Shown here: piece by piece, positions 8,789 through 18,730 of the stretch
Layout: each line of letters starts with the position of its first letter
Numbering within the stretch: the stretch's first letter is position 1
DNA from: CAZNXJ01 sp964577115
GTDB taxonomy: Bacteria; Planctomycetota; Planctomycetia; Pirellulales; Pirellulaceae
Length of the DNA stretch: 64,000 nucleotides
Direction of reading: 5' to 3'
Assembly: GCA_964577115.1 (NCBI GenBank)
Contig: CAZNXJ010000013.1
Location: 62,001 to 126,000 of the forward strand
Program-made: the position numbers and the translations under genes
Notes under the pieces: model-generated
The model's input: the letters and a program-made list of their open reading frames with translations, nothing else
The model's database searches: none
Told to the model about the DNA's origin: nothing

Positions 8789-9982
8789 TTAGCCTTTGCC
8801 CATGAGCGCGTCACGCGTCTCCGCTGGCTTGTCGGCGTCCGCCGCGCCGGGCGCGGAGCCTTCTCCGTGAGCTGCCGGTTTGGGTGGGGCGTGGCGCGGA
8901 GCGAAGACAAGTACCATGACGGCGCCCAGGATGACCATGCACAAGCTGACAATGAACGGCAGCGAGATCAGATGGTAGGTGCCCTCGGACACGATCGTGG
9001 TAAACGTGTTCATCACCGGGGCGCATCCGAACACGAGCGGCATGACGAAGATCGGACGCCCGCCGAAATTGAACGCCATGATAATGCCGAGCGCCCCGAG
9101 AGCTCCGGCGGAACCCGCGGCGAGCGACCAGAGAATGCCGCTTGGGCTGCCGCCCGGCATCCATTCGCCAGGTTCATCCCAAAGCTGAAGGATGATCATC
9201 GGGACCACGACTGCGATGGCAAAATACGCCAGCCCCACGCACATGAACGGCCGCAGACGGCTGCCTCCCATCTTCATCTGGCCGCGATGCAGTACCGGGC
9301 CGTAGGAGCCCCAGCTCACGGCCGTTAAACCGATCGATGCAATGACCATCAGCATATCGTTCGGGCTTGGCCCGCGCGCTCGGCGATACGCTTCCAGGGC
9401 CGGCCGGAGCTCGGGATTCGTTTCGAGCTCGGCCCGGTCCTTGGCGACCCACGGCTCGCCCTTCGGCGGCGTGATGACAATGGTGCCGTCGGGCCGAGTA
9501 TCAATACCGACGCTCGTCGTCACCTTCTGCGGCTTGAAATACATGACGCCCGCGGCGCCGAGCACCACAATGGCGACGCCGGCAAAGAAGATCGGACGCG
9601 CTTCGCGGAACGTGCGCGCCATGAGCATGGTTACGAACGTGTTGACGACGGGCGCGAGGCCATAGACCAACGGCATCACGTAGATCGGGCGGCCGTAGAA
9701 CTTGAAGGCCATGATGATGCCGAGCGCGCCGAAAGCGCCCACGGCGCCGGCCACGAGCGACCAGAACGTGCCGCTCGCTGTCCACCGGCCCGACTCGCCG
9801 CGGCCGTTCATATACAACATGGGGAAGAGAACGGCGATCAAAAAGTACGCCAGTCCCACGCAGACGAACGGCCGCAGACTGCTACCGGCCATCCCGTGCT
9901 GTCCGCCGTGCATGAGCGGACCATAGTTGCCCCAGCACAAAACCGTTAATGCCACAAAGGGCAAGATCATCAAAGTGCGCAT
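8789..9982 (-). CDS. Polytopic membrane protein built of two homologous halves (transporter-like)
   Basis: A 397-residue hydrophobic protein with about ten membrane segments. The halves clearly repeat each other: LRPFVCVGLAYF in the first matches LRPFMCVGLAYF in the second, and GALGIIMAFKF matches GALGIIMAFNF, followed in both by GRPI-VMPLV-G--APV-NTF. A hydrophilic linker of about 50 residues joins them, and a charged Ala/Pro tail ends the protein. The layout resembles drug/metabolite-transporter superfamily exporters, which arose by such duplication, but I do not recognise the exact family. The ATG at 9982 is preferred because the sequence before it is arginine-rich and unlike a membrane N-terminus. 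It lies between a PIG-L deacetylase gene and the small gene before queF. Confidence 0.7.
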   Translation of the reverse strand: MRTLMILPFVALTVLCWGNYGPLMHGGQHGMAGSSLRPFVCVGLAYFLIAVLFPMLYMNGRGESGRWTASGTFWSLVAGAVGAFGALGIIMAFKFYGRPIYVMPLVYGLAPVVNTFVTMLMARTFREARPIFFAGVAIVVLGAAGVMYFKPQKVTTSVGIDTRPDGTIVITPPKGEPWVAKDRAELETNPELRPALEAYRRARGPSPNDMLMVIASIGLTAVSWGSYGPVLHRGQMKMGGSRLRPFMCVGLAYFAIAVVVPMIILQLWDEPGEWMPGGSPSGILWSLAAGSAGALGALGIIMAFNFGGRPIFVMPLVFGCAPVMNTFTTIVSEGTYHLISLPFIVSLCMVILGAVMVLVFAPRHAPPKPAAHGEGSAPGAADADKPAETRDALMGKG

Positions 9983-10149
9983 GGCAGGCGAGATACCAGG
10001 GTAGGGGGGATCGATTGTGAAGAGGGCGAAATCAATGACAGAGAAACACCCCCGGCAAGCTCGCGGCGCCGCGCGAGCGAAGACTCGCAGTCTACCCGAT
10101 TTCGCCCACGCGCCATAGCGAGGATCGCCGACGTGGGGCACGCGGGGGG

Positions 10150-10926
10150 TCACGCGAGCGCGGCCACGCCCGCCTCCGTCAGCACGCTCACCAGCGGATC
10201 GTCATTCGCTCCGCCGAATCCCAGATGCAGGTGCTTCCGCCAGCCCTCGGCATACTGAAAACGCTGCGACATGCTGCCAACCTGCGCGTCGAGCTCGCGT
10301 AGCGTGTTTAGATACGAGTCGAGGCCTTGGCTGGCGTCGAGCCACTCTTTCTGGCTGCGATGGCAGGCCAGCATCGCGACCTTGCGTTCGATAACCGGTG
10401 TTGTGTCCACGAAAATGCTTGGCCGTACCGGCTGTCCGAGCGGATCCTGGTTCGAGTAGGGCTGCGCGTGGTACACAGCGACCGGATCGAAGTAAGCCTC
10501 GCGTGGGGGATCGACGGGGAAGTTCGGCATGCACCGCGCAAACGCGGCGGTCACCGCCAGCCGGCAGGTGTTCATGTGGTCTTCCATATAGTCGACGGGC
10601 GAATGCGTCAGCACGATCTGGGGAGCGACTTCGCGAACGATCGAGCTGAGCCGCAGGAGTGTCGGACGATCGTAAAAAATCTCGAGATCGTGGCCGATAC
10701 TTTCGTGGAAAATCGCGCCGATGCTCGCCGCCGCCTCCATGGCTTCTTCGCGGCGAATCCGCGCGGTCGTTTCGCGATCGTGCTCGGTCGAACCGCAGCA
10801 CCCGTCCGAGACATTCATGTAATGCAGCTCGTAGCCGGCCGCGCCAAGGTGCATCAGCGTACCAGCCATGAGGAACTCGATATCGTCCGGATGAGCGGCA
10901 ATCGCAAAGGCGACTTTGCGTGGCAT
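10150..10926 (-). CDS. PIG-L/LmbE family N-acetylglucosaminyl deacetylase
   Basis: A 258-residue zinc deacetylase of the PIG-L superfamily (MshB, BshB, LmbE relatives). The catalytic AHPDD motif is at residues 11-15, and the downstream His-containing metal motif is seen as MEDHMNTC. Relatives remove N-acetyl groups from GlcNAc-containing conjugates such as thiol cofactor precursors or glycolipids. Many planctomycetes carry several paralogs, so the substrate here is open. It lies 45 bases after the FtsX-type permease gene on the same strand and is probably co-transcribed with it. Confidence 0.85.
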   Translation of the reverse strand: MPRKVAFAIAAHPDDIEFLMAGTLMHLGAAGYELHYMNVSDGCCGSTEHDRETTARIRREEAMEAAASIGAIFHESIGHDLEIFYDRPTLLRLSSIVREVAPQIVLTHSPVDYMEDHMNTCRLAVTAAFARCMPNFPVDPPREAYFDPVAVYHAQPYSNQDPLGQPVRPSIFVDTTPVIERKVAMLACHRSQKEWLDASQGLDSYLNTLRELDAQVGSMSQRFQYAEGWRKHLHLGFGGANDDPLVSVLTEAGVAALA

Positions 10927-10971
10927 GAGGATTCCTTCTTGTTTGTTCGCCCTCCACCCCGACTCGAAGGG

Positions 10972-13900
10972 TTACTCGGCGCGGAGCGAGGCGACCAGGG
11001 GCATATTGACGCTGGCGCGGACGGCAAACAGCCCGGCCAGGGTTCCGATCACCAGTACGGCGGCCAGCATGGCGAAAGTCGAGCCCCACGGCAAGGACGC
11101 TCCGCTAAAGATCGTGTGCGGCACCACGGCACAGAGTGCGGCGAGCACGCCGACGCCCAGACCTCCCAGGAGTAGCGCGGTGTTTTCCAAGAGCACAAGC
11201 CAGCCGATGCGCGAGCGGCGGAAGCCCTGAGCACGCAGCAGCGCGAGCTCGCCTCGCCGTTCGAGCACGCTCCGCACCTGGACGCTCGCGAGGCCGAAGG
11301 TGCCGAGCAGCAGGCCGAGTGCACCGAGGCTCTGGAAGGTGCTCAGATACGTGTTCTGCACGGCCAGGAAGTCGGCCAGTACGTCACTCGCCTGCACCAC
11401 GTCCAACCCCTGGTCGCTCAGCCCATTCTCTAAAATCTCCTGGACCTTGCCGAGCTTGTCGGGTGGGGCATCGATGAGGAAATATTGAAATCCGTTCACC
11501 TCCGGAAACGTTCGCCGCAGAGCATCCTCGTCGATCAGTAACGCTCCTTGAAGCACGCTGTTGGCCAACAGCCCGGCGATGCGGAAGCGAACCTCCTGGC
11601 CCCCTTCGTACGTCACCGTGTACTCCGAGCCGACGCCGCCATACCACTTCAGGCTATACAGTGCAGTGTTGTTGTCGAGCACCACCGGGATGGCATCCGC
11701 GCCGGACGCAGCATCGGTTTCGAGCAGCCGCCAGGGATTGCCGCGATGCGCCTCGCCGAGCTCCGCGTGAGCTCGCCACGTGAACGGCGCAGGACGTTCG
11801 GCCGAGTCGTAGTAGGCCATGAAATCACGCGGGACACCGAACACCTGAGGTCGAGCGACTTGATAGAGGTTGCGGCAGCTGGCGTCGTCTCCCGGTTTGA
11901 CGCGGAACGAAAAAATCGTCGCCTCCCGCAGCGACTCGGCAGCCGCGCCGAACAGATCGTTCTGTGTGTCGGCATTACCCAGGTCCGTGTAAATGGGCGC
12001 CGAGCTGCGGGCGATGAGTCGGAAGCCGCCAGAGCCTTCGAGCGTTGGGCGCAGGCGAAAGGCCCCCATGGAAACGATCAGGAACGTTGCGGCGGCGACC
12101 AGCCCGATCGTCAGCACACTGCGCGTCGGGCTCCGCGCGGCGTTGCTCATCGAGAGCCGCCATACACTCCGCACGCCGCCGAGTCCTCGCTCGCCGCGCA
12201 TGCCCGTCCACAACAGCAGCAGCATGGCGGCCAGGAGCAGCGCGCCGCCCCCCACGAACGCTGCGGCCTGCGCTTCGGCCGATAGCTGCGTGGCGTAAAC
12301 GGCAAGTCCCGCGGCAAGCGCGAGCAATACCCAGCCGACCCGCCAGCCTCGCCTGCCGCCGCCTCCGGCCACTGGCGCGTCGCTGGCGATGTTGCCGGTG
12401 AGGAGCCGTCGAGCGGACAGGCGATGCAGTCGCCGAGCACTCGCGTAGATCGCCGCGACCGAGACCAGAGTACCACTGACGTAGCCGATGAGCAGGCTGA
12501 GCCAGGAAACGTGCAGCGAGAGAAATGGGATCGCAATCGCGTCTACCCACCAGGTTGTTAGCCCGTGGATCATGAGCGCGGCGTAGCCGACGCCCGCGGC
12601 AGCACCGAACAATCCGGCCACCGAGGCGAGCAGGGCACCTTCGGCGACCAGGAGACGTGTCGTTTGGCGGCGACCGAGTCCGACGGCGCTGAGCATCCCG
12701 AGCTGCGTGGCGCGGCGATCGACGCCCAAGCGGAACATCAGCGCGATAAGCAGCACCGCGGCCAAGATGATGAAAAAGCTGAGCATGAGAAAGAGCACAT
12801 CGAAGGGCGTGGTACCCGCGGAGGCCGCGAGCCCTTCGGCTTTCACCGGCGCGAAGGACATGCCGATCGACGCCAGTACGTCCGAGCGGCGTAGCGCCGC
12901 ACTCAATTGCTCGCGCACTTTTGATTCGGTGACCTCTTCGCTCACCGGAACGCGGATCGACGTTACGTTTCCAAAGCGGCTACCCCATAGCTTCTGGCCG
13001 GCCACGAGACTGACAAAAGCCTTGGGCGTTGTGCGGTGATTGTCCCAGTAGTCATCGTCCGCCGCTTGCATGCGCCGGATATCGAACGGAAACGGTGCGT
13101 CCCAATCCTCAATCGATTCCTGATCGGTAATGCCCTTCACGACCGGTGTCAGATCCGGGTCGTTGAATATGGTGGGCGGCTCGTCATACACCGCCGCACG
13201 GTTACGGCGATAGGGCCGAGCGGGCTCGGTCAGGGGCACGATCGCCCGCAACGTGAACGTGGCGTCGTCGAGCACATGCTCGCCGTGAATCGTTTCCGGT
13301 TGAAAAAAAATCACCACGATCTTGTCGCCGATTTCCGCTCCTAACTGATCCGCAGCCCAGCGATTCAGCACGATTTCGTCGGCACCCAGCGACTCCCCCT
13401 CGGGCAATAAAGGGAAGGAAGGCGAGTTTTCGATGGCCGTAATGGTCGAGTAGGGCAGGCCTTCCGGGCGCGGGACCGATTCGCCCTCGGCCGGTTGTTT
13501 GCGAATCGAGTCAGCAAGGTAGGTGAGTACCGGCTGAGCATGGAACGGGGAGAGTGCTTGCAGCGCCGCATCGGCGATCGCGGGCTCGAACACCATGCGA
13601 TCCGTCGTCACGCTGAAATAGTCGTAGAGCACGTCATCGGAACGCTGACCGTCTTCGGGAAACGTTCGGCGAACGCGCGTCAGGTTCAGTCCCAGATCTT
13701 CGAGCGTCGGCTTCAGAGCGGCTTCGAGCTGCTCGTCGGCGGGCCGCTGGGGATCAACGGCGCCGGCGACCAGGATCGCGTTCACTCGGCCTTCTTCTTC
13801 GAGAATATCGGCCAGCGCCGAACGTGAGACGTATGCGTTCTTCGGCAGGCGCTGATTGGGCTGAAGGCTGAAGCGTCCCAGGCCTTCTGCCGGCAAGATG

Positions 13901-14490
13901 TCAATGACGGTCAGACGTGGCAGGCTGCGAATGCGATTGTCTTTCTGGCCGAGTGTACTGTCGGCGGGCACTTGCGATGCGTCGGGAAGGCGCAGTGTGA
14001 CCGAATCGCCAATGCGAGCACCTAGATCGCGCGCCAGCGGCTCGTTTAGCACGATTTCGCCATTTCCAGGATGCTTATTCGGTCCGCGCCCGCTCGATCC
14101 CAGCTGCCAGAATTCCGGATCAGCACCGATGATAAAAACCTGGCCTGCACGCGCCGGCGTTTCCGCGACACGTTCAACGGTCCCGGCCGGTAGAAGGATC
14201 GCCGCCTGAGCCGACTGGAAGTGATCGCGAAATTGCGGGTTCGCGGCGAGCTCTTCGGCCAGCTCGGCGCGAAAGAAGCGGTCGGTAACGAGCACCTCAT
14301 CGACGCGCCCGAGCCGGTCGAGCGTCAAGTCGCGCAGGCTGCCACGCACCGAATCGCCAACGATCAACGCGCCGGCGAGTACGGCCGTCGCCGCAACGAC
14401 TCCTAACGCGACGGCAAGGTTGGTTCGCCAATAGTACGCGAGGCTTCGCGTGACAAAACGGGACGACGACAAAATGGACGGATGGGCCAT
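10972..14490 (-). CDS. Large FtsX/MacB-type ABC transporter permease
   Basis: A 1172-residue permease of the LolC/LolE/MacB (FtsX) kind. An N-terminal membrane helix (about residues 15-45) precedes a large extracytoplasmic domain. A central FtsX block near residues 580-800 carries several helices and the cytoplasmic LGMLSAVGLGRRQ turn. A second C-terminal block repeats the pattern (LALLRAQGFRRSRIGWL). Such proteins work with a LolD-type ATPase to move lipoproteins, lipids or peptides through the periplasm. The start at 14490 has a strong GGAGAG Shine-Dalgarno. No ATPase gene adjoins it. The nearest LolD-like ATPase is at 23827 on the other strand, so pairing is only a guess. Confidence 0.85.
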   Translation of the reverse strand: MAHPSILSSSRFVTRSLAYYWRTNLAVALGVVAATAVLAGALIVGDSVRGSLRDLTLDRLGRVDEVLVTDRFFRAELAEELAANPQFRDHFQSAQAAILLPAGTVERVAETPARAGQVFIIGADPEFWQLGSSGRGPNKHPGNGEIVLNEPLARDLGARIGDSVTLRLPDASQVPADSTLGQKDNRIRSLPRLTVIDILPAEGLGRFSLQPNQRLPKNAYVSRSALADILEEEGRVNAILVAGAVDPQRPADEQLEAALKPTLEDLGLNLTRVRRTFPEDGQRSDDVLYDYFSVTTDRMVFEPAIADAALQALSPFHAQPVLTYLADSIRKQPAEGESVPRPEGLPYSTITAIENSPSFPLLPEGESLGADEIVLNRWAADQLGAEIGDKIVVIFFQPETIHGEHVLDDATFTLRAIVPLTEPARPYRRNRAAVYDEPPTIFNDPDLTPVVKGITDQESIEDWDAPFPFDIRRMQAADDDYWDNHRTTPKAFVSLVAGQKLWGSRFGNVTSIRVPVSEEVTESKVREQLSAALRRSDVLASIGMSFAPVKAEGLAASAGTTPFDVLFLMLSFFIILAAVLLIALMFRLGVDRRATQLGMLSAVGLGRRQTTRLLVAEGALLASVAGLFGAAAGVGYAALMIHGLTTWWVDAIAIPFLSLHVSWLSLLIGYVSGTLVSVAAIYASARRLHRLSARRLLTGNIASDAPVAGGGGRRGWRVGWVLLALAAGLAVYATQLSAEAQAAAFVGGGALLLAAMLLLLWTGMRGERGLGGVRSVWRLSMSNAARSPTRSVLTIGLVAAATFLIVSMGAFRLRPTLEGSGGFRLIARSSAPIYTDLGNADTQNDLFGAAAESLREATIFSFRVKPGDDASCRNLYQVARPQVFGVPRDFMAYYDSAERPAPFTWRAHAELGEAHRGNPWRLLETDAASGADAIPVVLDNNTALYSLKWYGGVGSEYTVTYEGGQEVRFRIAGLLANSVLQGALLIDEDALRRTFPEVNGFQYFLIDAPPDKLGKVQEILENGLSDQGLDVVQASDVLADFLAVQNTYLSTFQSLGALGLLLGTFGLASVQVRSVLERRGELALLRAQGFRRSRIGWLVLLENTALLLGGLGVGVLAALCAVVPHTIFSGASLPWGSTFAMLAAVLVIGTLAGLFAVRASVNMPLVASLRAE

Positions 14491-14625
14491 GCGCTCTCCT
14501 GCGATCTTCCCCCCAAGACGTATTCCGCTCCCATTGTCAGCAATTCCGCGAACGGGTTCCATGACGCCCCGGAATTACCTGGGATACCCGGGGAATGGTG
14601 CACGCGAGCCGGCCAACGTTCGCGT

Positions 14626-15024
14626 TCAGGGGCGCTGGAATCCGAGCGGTCTTGCCTCGAGTTTGCTCGCGCGCATCGGGTCGTTCTCGAACAGCACGTA
14701 GCCATACCGCGTGGAATGTTTCGGGACAAATTCGAGCTGGAACTCGGAACGCTCCGTTTGTCCGTCGCTCGTTTCGAGTACCACTTGCACGTGAACACCC
14801 TCAGCCGTTTCATCACCAGCATTCGAGACGGTTACGGGAATGGAAAAGTATTCGCCGCGCCGCTGGGCGGGACCGAGCGATACGCTGAGCAGCGGCGGGC
14901 GCGGAGTTCTCGACTGCCAGATGTCATAGCCCAAGCAGGCGAGCGTTCCGAGCAGCAGCACGCAGCCGGCGGCGAACACCAACCATTCGAGCCAATTTTT
15001 CGATTCGTTATTGTTGGTAAGCAT
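14626..15024 (-). CDS. TIGR02588-like single-pass membrane protein
   Basis: A 132-residue protein with one membrane helix near residues 13-35 and an extracytoplasmic immunoglobulin-like beta domain (about 45-125). Size, topology and neighbour match TIGR02588 proteins as I recall them, which are usually encoded next to TIGR02587 integral membrane proteins, as here. The start at 15024 lies 11 bases after the stop of the partner gene. No function is established for the pair. Confidence 0.65.
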   Translation of the reverse strand: MLTNNNESKNWLEWLVFAAGCVLLLGTLACLGYDIWQSRTPRPPLLSVSLGPAQRRGEYFSIPVTVSNAGDETAEGVHVQVVLETSDGQTERSEFQLEFVPKHSTRYGYVLFENDPMRASKLEARPLGFQRP

Positions 15025-15035
15025 CGCGCGCGGCC

Positions 15036-15923
15036 TTACTGGATGAGCAGCCTGCCGGCGGACGCGCCGAGCGACGCGGGGAACGCAAGCACGACCGTCT
15101 CGGCGACGATAACCTGGAGGCCTGCGCCGGCCAGTTGGCCGAAGAACCAGAGCATGAGTGCCGAGGCAACGAGCGACACGGCGTAGGTGGTAACGATCCC
15201 GTAGCCCGTCCACACGATTTCGCCTCGACGCACATGGCGATCGCTGCCGACGAACCCGCTGTAGAACAACACAAGCGCACACACGGTCAGCGAAAGTGCG
15301 ACGATGCCGACGAGTTTGGTGGGTGCGATTTCGATACCCAGTTCCACAATCTCTTCGGTGGGGGCGATGTTGGAAGCGATCAAGACGGCTCCGCAGAAGC
15401 CGAGCACCAGCTGTTCCCAGGAGTTGGGCCGAGGGGGCTCGACCGGCTTGTTACCCGCCTCGCCGCTGGTTGGGCGGTCCGAGTGGGACGAGGGACGCGC
15501 GCCAGTGTCGCCCTGGCCGCCGCCGAGCTGCGCCGTGCCGACGGAGACGCCAATGGCGACCGTCATGGCTTCGACGACGATTTTGCCGAGGATTTCCGAG
15601 AAGGGCATTTCGCGAGTGATACGCCCCATCAGGAATAGGACTCCGGCTGCGATGACAAGGCCCAGTCCCATCTCCTCGACCGAATCGATGATGACCTCGA
15701 CGAATCGAGCGTCGCGGCGCATGCCGCTGTAGCGGTTGTAGCCCAACAGCAGCACGAACGTGACCACGAGGTAAATTACTAGCACGCTCGGATCGACCGT
15801 GAAACCGCGCCACCACACCTCCATCGTGTAGAGCATCGGCAGGCTAAAGAGCAACCCGCCGGCGATGCCTCGCCCATATTCCTCCAGCGATTCACGGATC
15901 GAGCGGGGTACATGGCGACTCAT
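15036..15923 (-). CDS. TIGR02587/DUF2391 family integral membrane protein
   Basis: A 295-residue protein with about seven membrane helices. It opens with a positively charged stretch (MSRHVPRSIRES) before the first helix, and a hydrophilic Gly/Pro/Arg loop sits near residues 145-180. It resembles the TIGR02587 (DUF2391) family, a putative membrane protein family of unknown activity almost always paired with TIGR02588. The ATG at 15923 is preferred to one six codons upstream, because family members begin close to the basic stretch. Confidence 0.7.
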   Translation of the reverse strand: MSRHVPRSIRESLEEYGRGIAGGLLFSLPMLYTMEVWWRGFTVDPSVLVIYLVVTFVLLLGYNRYSGMRRDARFVEVIIDSVEEMGLGLVIAAGVLFLMGRITREMPFSEILGKIVVEAMTVAIGVSVGTAQLGGGQGDTGARPSSHSDRPTSGEAGNKPVEPPRPNSWEQLVLGFCGAVLIASNIAPTEEIVELGIEIAPTKLVGIVALSLTVCALVLFYSGFVGSDRHVRRGEIVWTGYGIVTTYAVSLVASALMLWFFGQLAGAGLQVIVAETVVLAFPASLGASAGRLLIQ

Positions 15924-16132
15924 GCTCTTAGCGGGCAGCAAATCTCATGCGCAGCACCACCGCTCGGCAAGCAGGAAACCACGGATCGACACGAGTGACA
16001 CGAATGAAGCAAGAAGTGCATCGATTGAGTGGCGACGGGGTTGTTTTGTCGCTTTTGGCTCTGGCGAGCACTACACTAGTGGACATTGACGGCTCGGGCG
16101 TTCACGTCAGCTTTTGACGAAAGGGCACGTCC

Positions 16133-17416
16133 ATGCTCCGAGTGTTTGGTCGAGCGTATCGGCGATCAGGCGGCATTACTCGCCGCGAGCTTCTGCGCGT
16201 GGGAGGGCTTGGCTTCGGAGGCCTGACCCTGCCGGGCCTCCTGCGAGCCCAGACGCTCGGCGGGGCGGAGGTGCCTCGTAACCGGTCGGTGGTCATGATC
16301 TGGCTGCGCGGCGGTCCCTCGCATATCGACAGCTACGATATGAAACCCGATGCGCCGCCCGAGATCCGCGGCGAATTTCAACCGATCGCCACGCGCATTC
16401 CCGGTATTCACCTTTGCGAGTATCTACCGCGCCACGCACAGATCATCGATAAGCTCGCCATCGTGCGCGGTATCCGCTCGAACGATATCGGCGATCATAC
16501 GCCCCATTACATCATGACCGGGTCGCCTGACCGGGGAAAACGGCCGGCATTTGGTTCCGTCGTCAGCTATCTCCAACAGCGCCCGCAGCCAACGCCGCCC
16601 TATGTCAGCCTCATGTATGAACCGCCCGGCCTTTACGATTACGAAGGCCCCGTGTATCTCGGCTCAGCTCACCGGCCGTTTGCGCCTCGCAATGATGGGC
16701 TGGACAATCTGAGCCTGCTGCCGGAGCTTTCCGCTGAGCGGCTGAGGGATCGTCAGCGCCTCGTGCGCGAGTTCGATCGGCTCAGCCGGGCCATCGACCG
16801 CGCGGCGGATGCCAAGGCGATCGATACGTTCACGCAGCGCGCCATCGACGTCGTGACGTCGCCGAACGTACGCCGAGCGTTTGATTTGGGCGACGAACCC
16901 CCGGAGACGATCGAGCGCTACGGTAAATACTGCGAGAACCTGCTGCTCGCGCGGCGGCTCGTCGAAGCCGGCGTCTCCGTTGTCACTTTGAAGCTCGGCG
17001 ACTGGGACACGCACGAAAAGAATTTTCGCGATATGCGTGACCAACTACCGCAGCTCGATCAAGGCTTTTCGACGTTTGTCAATGAATTACACGAACGAGG
17101 GCTGCAGCGCGACGTGGCGGTGGTCATGTGGGGCGAGTTCGGGCGAGCGCCGCAGATTTCGCGCGGGGATGGCCGCGATCACTGGCCCGAAGCCGGAGCG
17201 GCCGTGTTAGCCGGTGGCGGTTTTCGCACCGGGCAAGTGATCGGCGCTACCGATAAGCATGGCGGCCGCTCGATCGGCACGCCCTACACGCCCGGCAACA
17301 TCATGGCGAATCTCTACCAGCACCTGGGTATCGATCCTGCCTGGACAATACCGGATCACAACCAGCGCCCCATACCGCTACTCGACGATCCAAAGCCCGT
17401 ACGCGAATTAATCTGA
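16133..17416 (+). CDS. DUF1501 protein with Tat signal
   Basis: A 427-residue member of the DUF1501 family, abundant in planctomycetes and distantly related to sulfatase/alkaline phosphatase-fold proteins. The N-terminus carries a twin-arginine signal: RRELLRVGGLGFGGLTLPG at residues about 18-36. The body shows family landmarks such as MIWLRGGPSHIDSYD and DHTPHYIMTGSPDRG. It is therefore exported in folded form. No enzymatic activity is firmly established for the family. In planctomycetes these genes commonly sit near DUF1553/DUF1549 genes, but none is seen here. The neighbours are a sulfatase and a secreted SGNH hydrolase. Confidence 0.9.
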   Translation: MLRVFGRAYRRSGGITRRELLRVGGLGFGGLTLPGLLRAQTLGGAEVPRNRSVVMIWLRGGPSHIDSYDMKPDAPPEIRGEFQPIATRIPGIHLCEYLPRHAQIIDKLAIVRGIRSNDIGDHTPHYIMTGSPDRGKRPAFGSVVSYLQQRPQPTPPYVSLMYEPPGLYDYEGPVYLGSAHRPFAPRNDGLDNLSLLPELSAERLRDRQRLVREFDRLSRAIDRAADAKAIDTFTQRAIDVVTSPNVRRAFDLGDEPPETIERYGKYCENLLLARRLVEAGVSVVTLKLGDWDTHEKNFRDMRDQLPQLDQGFSTFVNELHERGLQRDVAVVMWGEFGRAPQISRGDGRDHWPEAGAAVLAGGGFRTGQVIGATDKHGGRSIGTPYTPGNIMANLYQHLGIDPAWTIPDHNQRPIPLLDDPKPVRELI

Positions 17417-17476
17417 TCCTGCGCCGAACGAGCTCGCGCGGCGCTCGATCCGCGTCGATCGGTGTTCCTCCGTGGT

Positions 17477-18628
17477 TTACCGCTCGTTGGGCATCAGCAG
17501 CGACGCGAGCACCTGCGCGTAGACGCGGTGCCCCCAGTCGTTCGGATGATTCACTCCATTGCCTGTCTGGTCCCAGTCGCGTTTCACTTTCAGAAATTCG
17601 CTCCATACCGACGTCAGGTCCGCCAGCGCAACGCCGGGACCGCAGAGGCTCTCCAACGCATCGCGATACTGTGGAAACAGCTTCTGATCGAGCCGTACCC
17701 AGTCGGCGTTTCCAAGCATCGTGGCCACGAGAATAAATTCGACATCGGGCCGGCGCTCGCGAATCCGCGCCATCACCTGTTCGATGTTGGCTTTGTATTC
17801 GTGCGCGGGCCGGCCCGCCGCGTCGTTCATACCAAACGCGATGATGACCAGGTCTGGCTCCGGTTCGACCACCGCGTCGATCTTCGAGAGTACCCACTGC
17901 GTATCCACGCCACTGACCGAGGGATTGGTCAGCGTAACCGGAGATTGAAAGTGCTCGGCCAGGTGCCGGCGCAGCAGTTCCGGGTACGCCGGCTGATACG
18001 GTTCGGCGCCGGCCCACCCCGACGCATTGCAGCCCGCCGAAATGCTGTCCCCCACGACAACGATCGATAGCGGCAGCCGGCTGGTCAGCTTTTGCACGGT
18101 CCGCGGCAAGGCCTCCGGGTCGAACTTGGGTACCGGTCCGGTCCACAAATTCGGCGCGTGCGAGTAGGTGATGCACGTTTGCATCTCGGCGTATTCGAGC
18201 TTCGCTCCAAAAAAGATCTCGCCGTTGCCGTCGCGATGCGTCAGCTCGTACTGCTGCGATTTCGCCGGTCGCCGAAGGTCCGCCGGAGTTCGCATGGGGA
18301 TGCGCGAGCCGGCAGGAAGCACGATTTCTCGCGAGCCCGGCGTCCAGTGGTAGTCGCGCCCCTCTTGGTACTGCACGGTCCCGGCCGAGTTGCGGACGGC
18401 GAGGATTTTGCGAATCGGAAACAGGACCGAAGCGCGGGCTTTGCCCGACTCCGGATCCTTGATGAACAGAACCGACTCGCCTTCCATCACCTCGCCTACC
18501 CAAAACGGCCGCAACAGTTCTGGCGCGTAACGCCACGAGTTTGCTTGGGCATCCTGAGCTTCCCCGAGGCGTGTAGCGGTCGCGAGAAGCCCGAACAGAA
18601 ACAGCGCGGCGAGAGCGCGTGCGTGCAT
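17477..18628 (-). CDS. Secreted SGNH/GDSL-type esterase
   Basis: A 383-residue exported hydrolase. Residues 1-25 form a signal peptide. An N-terminal beta-rich domain (about 30-180) precedes the SGNH fold. The nucleophile is S195 in VVGDSISAG. The Asn block appears as FGMND, and the catalytic Asp and His lie in NHPNDWGH near the C-terminus. Members deacylate carbohydrates or lipids. The position downstream of a symporter and a sulfatase on the same strand suggests acetyl-ester removal from a sulfated glycan before uptake, which is inferred. Confidence 0.85.
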   Translation of the reverse strand: MHARALAALFLFGLLATATRLGEAQDAQANSWRYAPELLRPFWVGEVMEGESVLFIKDPESGKARASVLFPIRKILAVRNSAGTVQYQEGRDYHWTPGSREIVLPAGSRIPMRTPADLRRPAKSQQYELTHRDGNGEIFFGAKLEYAEMQTCITYSHAPNLWTGPVPKFDPEALPRTVQKLTSRLPLSIVVVGDSISAGCNASGWAGAEPYQPAYPELLRRHLAEHFQSPVTLTNPSVSGVDTQWVLSKIDAVVEPEPDLVIIAFGMNDAAGRPAHEYKANIEQVMARIRERRPDVEFILVATMLGNADWVRLDQKLFPQYRDALESLCGPGVALADLTSVWSEFLKVKRDWDQTGNGVNHPNDWGHRVYAQVLASLLMPNER

Positions 18629-18730
18629 GGGACTACCGGGGCGATGGGAGGCGGAAGGAATGCGTTGGATGGCGAATGCAAAGGGAGCCGTGCAGCGCGC
18701 CTTGGTGCGAACAACTAAGGCGCGCGAAAA

